NCBI GenBank assembly: GCA_021648225.1
Contig: JAKITE010000078.1
Location: 1-13,569, forward strand
Origin: Paracoccaceae bacterium
GTDB lineage: Bacteria > Pseudomonadota > Alphaproteobacteria > Rhodobacterales > Rhodobacteraceae
Length of the DNA: 13,569 nucleotides
Direction of reading: 5' to 3'
The notes under the pieces are model-generated. The model saw nothing but the letters and a program-made list of their open reading frames with translations. It was not told the origin of the DNA and did not search any database. Both the position numbers and the translations under genes were made by a program. Below, piece by piece: positions 6,866 to 13,569 of this stretch (positions are counted from its first letter, which is position 1; each line of letters opens with the position of its first letter).

Positions 6866-7996
6866 CTACCTCAATTCAAATTCGCAAAGCCCGTGTTTCT
6901 GGCCGTTGATTTGCAACCACATGCAATGCGGCCCCGGATAATGGGTAAACGTAGTTGCGTCTTTTAGAAACCGGTGGTTTTTTGAAAGTTCAATCCGCTC
7001 CCCCGCTTTGATTTCCAGCTTTTTAAGTTTAAATACCCTGGGGCGAGATGATCCATTTTTCTTTATAAAATCAACCACATAGTCGATCATCAGTTTTTCA
7101 TCCCGTGCGGCGGTGATGGTGAAATCAAATGTGCCAACCTCGCCAATTTCCAACCCGTCCGGCCCCTGAATTTCAGAAACCGTAATTTCAGGTGCAGCCC
7201 GATAGCCCAGCAATTCCAACGCCGCCAGATCCCCCTTTTTAACCAAGGTTCGCAACGCGTGGCGGGTCATCCAGTCCAGTTCAGCCGTATCTTGCTTGCC
7301 CAGTTTGGCCCAGCGTTTCAGCGTGGTAATCACCAGTTCAGGGTCTTTTTTAGCTATATCATTCAGATGGTTAGCAACCGAGCGCGTTACGAATCTGGCT
7401 TTATCATGGTGCAGAACATCCAGCAGTTCCAACGGTTCATGCACCGCAATACAGATTTTTTTACCCCAAGGCAGCGTTGGGCGTGTGCCCTCCGAAACCA
7501 AGCGCCGCACATGGTAATTCGGGTCTTTTGCCCATTGTTTCAGCGCAGCCATTGTGGCAACCGGATGGGCATTCAAAAAATACCGGATGTCAAACTCAAC
7601 CGAAAACCGTTTGGTCATTTCACGCAGTAAACCCAGCGAAAGCGGCAAGTGATCCAGCCCGTTATTGCTAACAAACGCCCCCAGCGGAGCCATAATAAAA
7701 TCGCCAAAATCATCATCGGTTCTGGTTGGGTCCAGCTCGGGTGGCAATGCTGCCAATATCTGCGCGGCGGCAGTTTCAAAATCGCTGGAAAGATGCTGCT
7801 CCAGCACCTCGGCAATCATTGAAATCCGCGCTTTTAGTTCCAGTGCCGGCAGTTGTGCCATAACTGAATCCTGAAACTTTGCCCCGTCAAAACCCGCATC
7901 AGCCGCCTCGAACAACCCCGAAAGATAGCGGATTTTATCAACGTTAAACAGTTGGTCCTTTAGGCTATAACCTTTGGTTGCGCGATTGTCTTTCAT
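6866..7996 (-). CDS. AlkC-like DNA alkylation repair protein (HEAT-like repeats plus Ig-like tail)
   Basis: This is a probable DNA glycosylase of the AlkC/AlkD HEAT-like-repeat superfamily, which removes alkylated bases such as 3-methyladenine (and 3-methylcytosine for AlkC) without flipping them out. The 376-residue protein is larger than AlkD and fits AlkC. Residues about 10-265 are helical-repeat-like. Typical segments are HPVATMAALKQWAKDPNYHV (144-163), RRLVSEGTRPTLPW (164-177), RFVTRSVANHLNDIAKKDPE (201-220) and TRHALRTLVKKGD (244-256). Residues about 268-376 are beta-rich and match the C-terminal Ig-like domain described for AlkC, ending in a stretch containing HCMWLQINGQ. The start codon lies 1 bp after the SDR stop, without a clear ribosome binding site, suggesting coupling. 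The assignment within the superfamily is by recall of the family layout. Confidence 0.82.
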   Translation of the reverse strand: MKDNRATKGYSLKDQLFNVDKIRYLSGLFEAADAGFDGAKFQDSVMAQLPALELKARISMIAEVLEQHLSSDFETAAAQILAALPPELDPTRTDDDFGDFIMAPLGAFVSNNGLDHLPLSLGLLREMTKRFSVEFDIRYFLNAHPVATMAALKQWAKDPNYHVRRLVSEGTRPTLPWGKKICIAVHEPLELLDVLHHDKARFVTRSVANHLNDIAKKDPELVITTLKRWAKLGKQDTAELDWMTRHALRTLVKKGDLAALELLGYRAAPEITVSEIQGPDGLEIGEVGTFDFTITAARDEKLMIDYVVDFIKKNGSSRPRVFKLKKLEIKAGERIELSKNHRFLKDATTFTHYPGPHCMWLQINGQKHGLCEFELR

Positions 7997-7997
7997 A

Positions 7998-8777
7998 TCA
8001 CATGGTCGAATTCACAGCGCCGCCATCCAGCAAAATATTCTGCCCGACAATAAAACCGGCTTTTTGGGAACATAAAAACGCACACATCGCGCCAAATTCA
8101 TCCGCTGTGCCGTATCGGCGCGCCGGAATGGTGGCAAAACGCTGTTCACGCGCCTGCTCAATGGAAATCCCCTGCGCATCGCGCACCGCACCGTCCAGCG
8201 ATTCCGCGCGGTCCGTGGCATGAATGCCCGGCAACAGGTTATTAATGGTAACGCCGTTTGGCGCAACTTGCCGCGAGGTGCCGCCAACATAACCCGTCAG
8301 CCCTGCGCGCGCCGCATTGGAAAGGCCCAGCACCGGAATCGGTGCCTTGACCGACTGGCTGGTAATGTTCACAACCCGCCCCCAGCCGCGTTCCATCATG
8401 CCGGGCAGCACCGCTTTCATCAGCATAATCGGCGTTAACATATTGGCATCCAGCGCTTTGATGAAATCGTCGCGCTCCCAATCGCTCCACATTCCCGGAG
8501 GCGGGCCACCGGCGTTATTCACCAGAATATCAGGGTTTGGACAGGCGGCCAAAACCATTGCCTGGCCTTTAGCAGTGGTAATATCACAAGCCACCGGCGT
8601 TACTTTAACCCCGTATTTCTTGGCGATTTCACCGGCAGTTTGGCGCAAAGGCCCCTCGGTCCTTGCATTGATGATCAAATCAACCCCGGCCTCGGCCAGA
8701 CTTTCAGCGCAGCCACGCCCCAAACCTTTTGAGGCGGCACAAACGATTGCAGTTTTTCCAGCGATTCCCAGATCCAT
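7998..8777 (-). CDS. Short-chain dehydrogenase/reductase-family protein lacking the YxxxK motif
   Basis: This 259-residue protein has a classical-SDR Rossmann fold. The cofactor loop AASKGLGRG lies at about 14-22, Asp65 in ACDIT contacts adenine, the NNAGG motif is at 87-91, and a conserved Asn112 sits in the helix alpha4 region. ITS (Ser140) and LLPG (181-184) are in the expected places, and the C-terminus has GQNILLDGG (245-253). The catalytic YxxxK is missing: in the segment VLGLSNAARAGLTG the Tyr position is Ser153 and the Lys position is Arg157. Such LSNxxR members are often annotated as 3-oxoacyl-ACP reductases, which is doubtful without Tyr and Lys. AAGGAG precedes the ATG at 8775-8777. 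It probably heads the run SDR, alkC-like, lysE, arsM, ABC. The substrate is unknown. Confidence 0.85.
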   Translation of the reverse strand: MDLGIAGKTAIVCAASKGLGRGCAESLAEAGVDLIINARTEGPLRQTAGEIAKKYGVKVTPVACDITTAKGQAMVLAACPNPDILVNNAGGPPPGMWSDWERDDFIKALDANMLTPIMLMKAVLPGMMERGWGRVVNITSQSVKAPIPVLGLSNAARAGLTGYVGGTSRQVAPNGVTINNLLPGIHATDRAESLDGAVRDAQGISIEQAREQRFATIPARRYGTADEFGAMCAFLCSQKAGFIVGQNILLDGGAVNSTM

Positions 8778-8832
8778 GATATTCTCCTTTTCTGGCAGAC
8801 TAGCCAGTCAAAAGAAGAACTAACAGCAAAAT

Positions 8833-9879
8833 TTACTGATCTCGAAACGCCAGCGCCACCCGCTGCACCATCAAATCAAGCGAAGATTGCGCCACATGGG
8901 TCAAATGGGTTTCAGCCGGAAATTTTGACCAGGTTTCCAGCAACCGCAGCCGGATGAAAAAGTTGAAAACATGCTCAGGGTCAAGCACCAGACCATAACC
9001 ATCAAAAAATGCATCCTGATGGGATTGCACAAGGCCCAGCGCGCCAACCTTGCTCGGGTCTTCGTACTGGGACAGGTCCGCATGGACCAGAAACCGCGCA
9101 ATATCCAGCCCCGCTGACAGCCGCCGGACATTGTAAAAATCAAGCCCCGTGCAGCCGGAATTTGAAAACACCAGATTATCACCGTGAAAATCCCCGTGGC
9201 CCAGAACCACAGGGTTGTCGCGCCCCTCAAACGCCCCCCGTGATGCCATCAGTTTTTGGTAAAACCCGTCAAATTCATCCGCCAAATAGGTGCCGGAAAC
9301 CGCTTTTTCAGCATTATTCAGCCGCACCGTCAGGTTTCGGGTTGCTTCATTTGGCGCAAAAGAAACATTTTCATTGGCGCGTAATTGGTGGATTTTGGCC
9401 AGCCATTGCCCTGCCTGATGGAAAATCGCGTCTTCGTCCTCGATCAGAATATGGTTTCGCAAAGCCCCGTAAATGGTTGATCCTTGTGCATATTCCATGG
9501 CAAAAAACGGTTGTTTTTCCGACGCATACAAAACCTTGGGCACATGCAAATGCGCCACATCCCGATATTGATCATAAATGCGTTGCTGGGTCTTGGCCTC
9601 GCGGTGGAACTTGTCCCGCTGTTTGTCAAACAGGTTGATTTTAAGAACAATATCCGCATTTTCAGATCGCGCCCGCACCGCATAAAACCGCCGGATATCA
9701 GCGCTTTTGCTGTTGAGAATGCTAAGTTCAAATACTTCCTGCCCAAACATGTTTTCCTGCAATTCCGACAGGCATTTCTGTGCAACCTCAAGCACGGTTT
9801 CAGCAGTGGTTTGCACTGGCCGAACCCTGATTTTCGCGGGATCGGACATATCAATAGCAAGGCTGGAAAGAGGGTTCAT
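8833..9879 (-). CDS. Aminoglycoside-phosphotransferase-fold small-molecule kinase
   Basis: This is a 348-residue kinase of the APH/choline-kinase fold (PF01636). The ATP-anchoring Lys80 lies in DIVLKINLF, and the hinge region FAMEYAQG is at 126-133. The Brenner motif HGDFHGDN (228-235) carries catalytic Asp230, and the metal-binding Asp247 is in GLDFYNV. An N-terminal extension of about 50 residues precedes the N-lobe. It should be a cytosolic kinase acting on a hydroxylated small molecule. The family also includes homoserine, choline, methylthioribose and uncharacterised kinases, so antibiotic resistance should not be assumed. GGAG lies 5-6 nt upstream of the ATG at 9877-9879. It is preceded by the HNH gene (66 bp) and followed by the SDR gene (55 bp). 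No neighbour points to the substrate. Confidence 0.8.
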   Translation of the reverse strand: MNPLSSLAIDMSDPAKIRVRPVQTTAETVLEVAQKCLSELQENMFGQEVFELSILNSKSADIRRFYAVRARSENADIVLKINLFDKQRDKFHREAKTQQRIYDQYRDVAHLHVPKVLYASEKQPFFAMEYAQGSTIYGALRNHILIEDEDAIFHQAGQWLAKIHQLRANENVSFAPNEATRNLTVRLNNAEKAVSGTYLADEFDGFYQKLMASRGAFEGRDNPVVLGHGDFHGDNLVFSNSGCTGLDFYNVRRLSAGLDIARFLVHADLSQYEDPSKVGALGLVQSHQDAFFDGYGLVLDPEHVFNFFIRLRLLETWSKFPAETHLTHVAQSSLDLMVQRVALAFRDQ

Positions 9880-9945
9880 GACGGCTCCTGAATCTATGGT
9901 TACCGTCGGTTTAACATCGGAATATTACCAAACCGTTCCGCCAAT

Positions 9946-10530
9946 TCAGCTTTGCAGCTCTGCATCCCAATACAGAAAATCCAGCCAGCTATCATGCAGG
10001 AAATTTGGCGGAAATTTCCGCCCCGCCGCCATTAGTTGCTCCGCATTGGGCTGAATGGGCGGTTTTCGCAATTGCATGCCCGCCTGTTTGACGGTTTTGG
10101 CACCTTTATACAGATTGCACGGGCTACATGCCGCCACAACATTTTCCCAAGTGGTGCGCCCGCCCCGCGCGCGCGGCGTTACATGATCAAAGGTCATCTC
10201 GCCGGATTTACCACAATATTGGCAGCTAAACCCGTCACGCAAAAACAGGTTAAACCGTGTAAAGGCGGTTTTGGGCCGGGGTTTGACAAAATCTTTCAGC
10301 ACCACAACCGACGGAATCCGCAAAGTGGTAGAGGGCGAATGCACGCATTCATCATAAGATGCAATCACCACCACACGGTCCAGATAAGCCGCCTTGACCG
10401 ATTCCTCCCACGGCCAAAGCGACAAGGGAAAATAGGAAAGCGGCCTGAAATCGGCATTCAACACAAGTGCCGGAAACCGCTTTAACGCGGCTGGCTGCCA
10501 GATAAACCTGTTGGTCTCGGCCGGATGCAT
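9946..10530 (-). CDS. HNH endonuclease-family protein
   Basis: This is a 194-residue protein with a zinc-bound HNH nuclease domain of the HNH_5 type. The domain spans about residues 98-145: Cys103 and Cys106 in FSCQYCG, Asp115-His116 in TFDHVTPRARGG, Asn130 in TWENVV, and Cys135 and Cys138 in ACSPCNLYKG. These give four zinc-binding Cys and the catalytic His/Asn pair. The N-terminal part (about 18-95) carries the usual leading segment ALVLNADFRPLSYFPLSLW. Such stand-alone HNH proteins are widespread chromosomal genes of unclear role and are not necessarily mobile. Nothing nearby suggests an intron, phage or restriction system. A promoter is predicted directly upstream, so it may begin a transcription unit that continues into the kinase gene. 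Confidence 0.88.
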   Translation of the reverse strand: MHPAETNRFIWQPAALKRFPALVLNADFRPLSYFPLSLWPWEESVKAAYLDRVVVIASYDECVHSPSTTLRIPSVVVLKDFVKPRPKTAFTRFNLFLRDGFSCQYCGKSGEMTFDHVTPRARGGRTTWENVVAACSPCNLYKGAKTVKQAGMQLRKPPIQPNAEQLMAAGRKFPPNFLHDSWLDFLYWDAELQS

Positions 10531-10564
10531 TTTGCTGCCTTTAGCTGGTGAACAGATAATAGCA

Positions 10565-10592
10565 ACTATATCTAGATAAGGACCGCGATCAA
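10565..10592 (-). promoter_or_regulatory. Predicted sigma70-type promoter of the HNH gene
   Basis: On the minus strand TTGATC (10587-10592) is followed after 16 bp by TATAGT (10565-10570). The predicted transcript would have a leader of roughly 28 nt before the ATG at 10530. A short palindrome TATCTAGATA (10569-10578) overlaps the -10 and spacer; it may be chance in AT-rich DNA. This is one of the better promoter matches in the window, but it is judged by eye. Confidence 0.45.
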
Positions 10593-10610
10593 CCCCCTAG
10601 ATTATGTTGT

Positions 10611-11270
10611 TCACTGGCCGAATTGTTGCTTTGCAAATTGCAAGGTTACACCTAAACCATCTGGCGCAATACCATGGCCGGTGCCTTGGGAAATATAGGT
10701 AAACACCTCAAATCCGGCTTTGGTTAACGCATCGGCGGCCTCAGGCAAGGATGCGGGGGGCACCACATCGTCCTGGTCCCCATGCACCAATAAAACCGGC
10801 GGTTTGCTGATGGTTTCTTTTTCCAGCTTTTCAGGGGCTAGAATTCGCCCCGAAAACCCGACTACACCGGCAAATTTCTCGGCGCGGCGCGGTGCAATTT
10901 GCAAGGCCATCATGGTGCCTTGCGAAAACCCGAATAATATGGTTTCAGCAGCGCTCACCCCCTCGGCCAGCATGGTTTTATCCAGCCAATCATTCAGGGT
11001 TTCGCTGGCTTCCAGCAAGCCCGCCTCGGCGGCTTCCTCGGATGATCCGTCAATCCAGGGGATCGGAAACCACTGATATCCCATAGGGTTACCGGTGCAG
11101 GGCTGCGGTGCATTGGGGGCGACAAACGCCGTATCGGGCAGGTGTTCACCCAGCGGGTCAGCAAGGCCAAGCAGGTCTTTGCCATCAGCCCCGTAGCCGT
11201 GCAGAAATATCATTAAATTCTTGGTTTGGCCCGACTTTGCGTCGCGGCGAAAACTTTCCAAATCAGCCAT
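10611..11270 (-). CDS. Phospholipase/carboxylesterase-family serine hydrolase
   Basis: This 219-residue alpha/beta hydrolase belongs to the PF02230 group (YpfH-like or carboxylesterase family), which cleaves small or lysophospholipid esters in the cytoplasm. The oxyanion-side motif FLHGYGADG lies at 22-30. The nucleophile elbow GFSQG is at 114-118 with Ser116. The acid is Asp167 in HGDQDDVVP, and the base is His199 in GTGHGI. There is no signal peptide. The ATG at 11268-11270 directly follows the TGA of the DNA glycosylase gene (TGAATG), with AAGGAA about 9 nt upstream, so the two are translationally linked. The pairing is probably operonic convenience; no biochemical link between ester hydrolysis and base excision is evident. 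The natural substrate is unknown. Confidence 0.9.
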   Translation of the reverse strand: MADLESFRRDAKSGQTKNLMIFLHGYGADGKDLLGLADPLGEHLPDTAFVAPNAPQPCTGNPMGYQWFPIPWIDGSSEEAAEAGLLEASETLNDWLDKTMLAEGVSAAETILFGFSQGTMMALQIAPRRAEKFAGVVGFSGRILAPEKLEKETISKPPVLLVHGDQDDVVPPASLPEAADALTKAGFEVFTYISQGTGHGIAPDGLGVTLQFAKQQFGQ

Positions 11271-11900
11271 TCAGGTTATTCCTTCGCGTTCTTTTATGAC
11301 GTGGTAATAGGCAAAAAGCACCCGCGCCGCAACCGCCCGCCAAGGCGACCATTGCTCGGCCATCAGGCGCATGGCTTTTTCCTTTGGTCGTTCAGGCAAA
11401 TCATACAAAACCCGTGTGGCCTCTTGCAGGGCCAGATCACCGGGCGCAAACACATCGGCACGGCCAAGGCTGAACATTGCGTATATCTCGGCCGTCCAGT
11501 TACCGATGCCTTTTATGGCGGTTAATTCAAGCACCACGCTTTCAGCGCGCTGGCTACGCAATGCTGCAAAATCAATCCCCGCCTGCGCCAGCGCTTTTGC
11601 ATAGGTTGCCTTTTGGTTCGAAAGCCCGAGCCCGCGCAATTCGTCATGTTCCAGCCTCAAAACAGCCTCGGCACTAATCGCCCCTGCCCTTTCCAGCCGC
11701 TGCCAGATACCGCGCGCGGCAGCCACCGATATTTGTTGGGACACAATCGCCGAAAGCAACGCCTCGAACCCGTCGGCGCGTCGCCGCAATGGCGGTTGTC
11801 CGGTCAGGGTTATCGCATGGGCAAAACGCGGATGGTTGGCGGCCAGCCATGCGGTGCCCTCGGCAATATCCGAGGTGGTTTCAATAATCCGGCCAACCAT
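11271..11900 (-). CDS. AlkA-like DNA-3-methyladenine glycosylase (HhH-GPD family)
   Basis: This 209-residue base-excision glycosylase removes alkylated purines from DNA. It has the helix-hairpin-helix LTAIKGIGNWTAEIYAM at 126-142, followed by the Gly/Pro-Asp region FAPGDLALQEA with the catalytic Asp155. The N-terminal helical part contains LLSAIVSQQIS (48-58), a segment shared by AlkA/MAG proteins. It lacks the extra N-terminal domain of E. coli AlkA, so it resembles the short bacterial MAG type. The ATG at 11898-11900 has GGGGA about 4-5 nt upstream. It diverges from the MFS gene across an 81-bp gap and is followed immediately by the esterase gene. It complements the AlkC-like protein of this window, giving two alkylation-repair glycosylases of different fold. 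Confidence 0.9.
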   Translation of the reverse strand: MVGRIIETTSDIAEGTAWLAANHPRFAHAITLTGQPPLRRRADGFEALLSAIVSQQISVAAARGIWQRLERAGAISAEAVLRLEHDELRGLGLSNQKATYAKALAQAGIDFAALRSQRAESVVLELTAIKGIGNWTAEIYAMFSLGRADVFAPGDLALQEATRVLYDLPERPKEKAMRLMAEQWSPWRAVAARVLFAYYHVIKEREGIT

Positions 11901-11981
11901 GTTTTCCCCTTTTTACGCAATTTTGCAGTAATTTATGAAAAAAGCAATTGCACCTGCCGATCAGAGGAATACAACCCCCTT

Positions 11982-13214
11982 ATGACGATCCTAGCATCAA
12001 CAAATCCCGACCGCCGCGCAATGCGTAATGTCATGGTTCTGGTTGCCGCCCAGGCCATCCTTGGCGCGCAGATGTCATTGCATTTTGTGCTGGGTGGCCT
12101 TGCAGGGCAAATGCTGGCCGCAGACCCGAGGTTTGCCACCCTGCCCATCACTATGACCGTGATGGGGTCAATGTTTGCCGCGCCGGCATTGGCTGGCATC
12201 ATGCAAAAATATGGCCGCCGCATCGGGTTTTTCATTGGCACAGCAGGCGGGGCTGGCGGGGCCAGCATTTCGGCTTATGCTTTGTGGACCGGGTCGTTCT
12301 GGCTGTTTTGTTTTGGCGGATTTCTGGTAGGCATATATATGTCGGCACAGGCGTTTTACCGTTTTGCCGCCACCGATACCGCCAGCCCCGAATTCATGCC
12401 CAAAGCCATTTCATGGGTAATGGCGGGCGGGCTGGTCGCCGCAGTGCTGGGGCCGCAACTGGTGAAAATCACCAATGATATGTTTTCGGTGCCTTTTATC
12501 GGGGCTTATTTTGCCATGATCGCGCTGAATGGCGTTGGCGTATTTCTGTTTTTCTTCCTTGATATTCCCAAACCCGAAAAGCCCAGCCAAGACGCGCCCA
12601 AAGGCCGCACACGCATGCAATTGTTGCGCACGCCAAAAATTGCAGTGGCGATGATTTGCGCCATGGTTTCGTATTCCTTGATGAACCTGGTAATGACCTC
12701 GACACCGCTGGCGGTGGTTGGCTGTGGTTATGGCACCAATGCCTCGGCGGATGTAGTGATGGCGCATGTCTTGGCCATGTTTGTGCCCAGCTTTTTCACG
12801 GGCCATCTGATCAACCGGTTTGGTGCTGAAAAAATCATAACCCTTGGCTTGATCATTCTGGGCGGCGCCGGAATTGTCGCCCTTAACGGGGTTGAACTGG
12901 GTAATTTCTATATCGCGCTTATTCTGCTTGGTATTGGCTGGAATTTCGGTTTTATCGGGGCCACGGCGATGCTTTCCACCACCCATACCGAATCCGAGCG
13001 CGGCCGCGTGCAAGGCATGAATGATTTTGCGGTTTTTGGCATGGTTACCATCGCGTCCTTTGCCTCGGGCGGTTTGATGAACGCCACCGGTGCCAGCGCG
13101 CAAGAAGGCTGGACCGCCGTAAATATGGCGATGATCCCGTTTCTGGTGCTGGCAGGCGGCGCCTTGATCTGGTTTACCCTGCAAGGCAAACCAAATGACG
13201 ACCCCCAAACCTGA
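11982..13214 (+). CDS. Major facilitator superfamily transporter
   Basis: This is a 410-residue inner-membrane transporter with about 12 membrane segments in two halves. They are separated by a hydrophilic loop at about residues 196-218, rich in Pro, Lys and Asp. A motif-A-like GIMQKYGRR (72-80) lies between TM2 and TM3, and the counterpart GHLINRFGAEK (274-284) is in the second half. YRFAATDTASPEF (126-138) is a distinctive segment I recognise only loosely from proteobacterial MFS members. The reading frame is open further upstream to 11613, but that part is antisense to the glycosylase gene and not membrane-like. I therefore start at ATG 11982; AGAGGAA (11963-11969) lies rather far upstream. 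It is the only plus-strand gene. The substrate is unknown, and drug or metabolite efflux is possible. Confidence 0.85.
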   Translation: MTILASTNPDRRAMRNVMVLVAAQAILGAQMSLHFVLGGLAGQMLAADPRFATLPITMTVMGSMFAAPALAGIMQKYGRRIGFFIGTAGGAGGASISAYALWTGSFWLFCFGGFLVGIYMSAQAFYRFAATDTASPEFMPKAISWVMAGGLVAAVLGPQLVKITNDMFSVPFIGAYFAMIALNGVGVFLFFFLDIPKPEKPSQDAPKGRTRMQLLRTPKIAVAMICAMVSYSLMNLVMTSTPLAVVGCGYGTNASADVVMAHVLAMFVPSFFTGHLINRFGAEKIITLGLIILGGAGIVALNGVELGNFYIALILLGIGWNFGFIGATAMLSTTHTESERGRVQGMNDFAVFGMVTIASFASGGLMNATGASAQEGWTAVNMAMIPFLVLAGGALIWFTLQGKPNDDPQT

Positions 13215-13225
13215 AGCCTGCCCCG

Positions 13226-13569
13226 CTAAAACCGCCCCGTCATCCGACACCGCATAAAACTGAACCGCCGCCAAGCAGGCGATTCCTCTAGCAAACCCGC
13301 CGCGATATATTCGGGGTTTTTGCGCGCAACCAGCAAAGCCGCCCGCGCCCGCCAGCCAGCCAAAACCGCCGGAAATACTGTTTTTGAAACGTTCCCGGCC
13401 AGCCCCGCAAGTGCTGCGTCAATCACCGGTGCAATGTCCTGCGGCAAAGGTTTGCATCCCCGCACAATCAGCTCTGGCGCGGCGCGCAGCAGGTTTGCCA
13501 CTCCCGCGCCGTAAGCAATATGTTTAACCGCCAAAGCATCACCGCCCAATACCCGTGCCGCCAAACCCA
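13226..13569 (-). CDS. Squalene/phytoene-synthase-family protein (partial, N-terminus beyond right edge)
   Basis: This is the C-terminal part (about 114 residues) of a protein resembling the trans-isoprenyl diphosphate synthase head-to-head family (PF00494). Supporting segments are AVKHIAYGAGVANLLRA, equivalent to the family's late helix with a Gly-rich face, and the following PLPQDI, where the family often has LP plus an acidic residue. Then come AARARxxL-like and RRFSFM segments. The Asp-rich catalytic motifs would lie beyond the window, so activity cannot be judged. Short alphaproteobacterial members resembling the mitochondrial assembly factor NDUFAF6 exist, and this could be one, as no carotenoid or hopanoid neighbour is visible. 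The stop codon (13226-13228) faces the MFS stop at 11 bp distance, so the two genes are convergent. Confidence 0.65.
   Translation of the reverse strand, partial: GLAARVLGGDALAVKHIAYGAGVANLLRAAPELIVRGCKPLPQDIAPVIDAALAGLAGNVSKTVFPAVLAGWRARAALLVARKNPEYIAAGLLEESPAWRRFSFMRCRMTGRF

Noticed and set aside
8793..8809. Small hairpin CTGGC-loop-GCCAG between the kinase and SDR genes
   Set aside because: The stem is 5 bp, and on the transcribed strand it is followed by AAAAGG and not a T-run, so it is not a convincing terminator.
9946..10530. HNH gene as a homing or phage endonuclease
   Set aside because: There is no intron, integrase, terminase or repeat around it, and stand-alone HNH genes of this type are common on chromosomes.
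11613..11981. Upstream extension of the MFS frame by 123 codons
   Set aside because: It is antisense to the conserved glycosylase gene, not hydrophobic, and would put the start inside that gene; the ATG at 11982 gives a normal MFS N-terminus.
13215..13225. Bidirectional terminator between the convergent MFS and squalene/phytoene-synthase-like genes
   Set aside because: The 11-bp gap has no inverted repeat or T-run.

Overview
The window looks like the chromosome of an alphaproteobacterium, most likely a Rhodobacterales (Roseobacter-type) marine bacterium of moderate GC. I infer this from the tatA-tatB-tatC order followed by a DUF815-type ATPase, and from the general character of the LysE, SDR, AlkC-like, HNH and squalene/phytoene-synthase-like genes. 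No sequence search was possible, so the taxonomy is inference. I saw no tRNA, rRNA, CRISPR array, insertion sequence or phage gene. Gene density is high, and no gene-free stretch exceeds about 100 bp. All genes except one (an MFS transporter) read on the minus strand, so the order below follows coordinates while transcription mostly runs right to left.

Left part (1-1361): an arsenic-type unit. A 102-residue ArsR repressor with a vicinal Cys-Cys pair overlaps by 8 bp the start of an ArsP/COG0701-type permease that runs off the left edge. A promoter and a perfect 20-bp palindrome with a third half site lie directly in front of arsR and look like its operator. At 1362-3907 is the twin-arginine translocation locus tatA-tatB-tatC, with a DUF815-type AAA+ ATPase overlapping the end of tatC by 4 bp. 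TatB carries a strikingly basic Lys/Ala/Pro tail and TatC a strikingly acidic one.

Middle part (4005-8777): five co-directional, closely spaced genes, read in the order SDR oxidoreductase, AlkC-like DNA alkylation repair protein, LysE-type exporter, ArsM arsenite methyltransferase, and an FbpC/PotA-type ABC ATPase without its permease. The ATPase has a short perfect dyad just upstream of its ribosome binding site. ArsM has the three cysteines expected of an As(III) methylase. With ArsR and the ArsP-like permease it suggests that the organism methylates arsenic and exports organoarsenicals, although the two parts are separated by the tat locus.

Right part (8833-13569): an APH-fold small-molecule kinase, an HNH endonuclease with its own predicted promoter, and a directly abutting pair encoding an AlkA-like HhH-GPD glycosylase and a serine esterase. 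These are followed by the plus-strand MFS transporter and the C-terminal part of a squalene/phytoene-synthase-family protein. The window therefore holds two DNA alkylation base-excision proteins of unrelated folds. I found no clearly new multi-gene system. The points most worth following up are the ars operator and split arsenic locus, the opposite-charge Tat tails, the SDR without its catalytic Tyr/Lys, and the dyad in front of the orphan ATPase.
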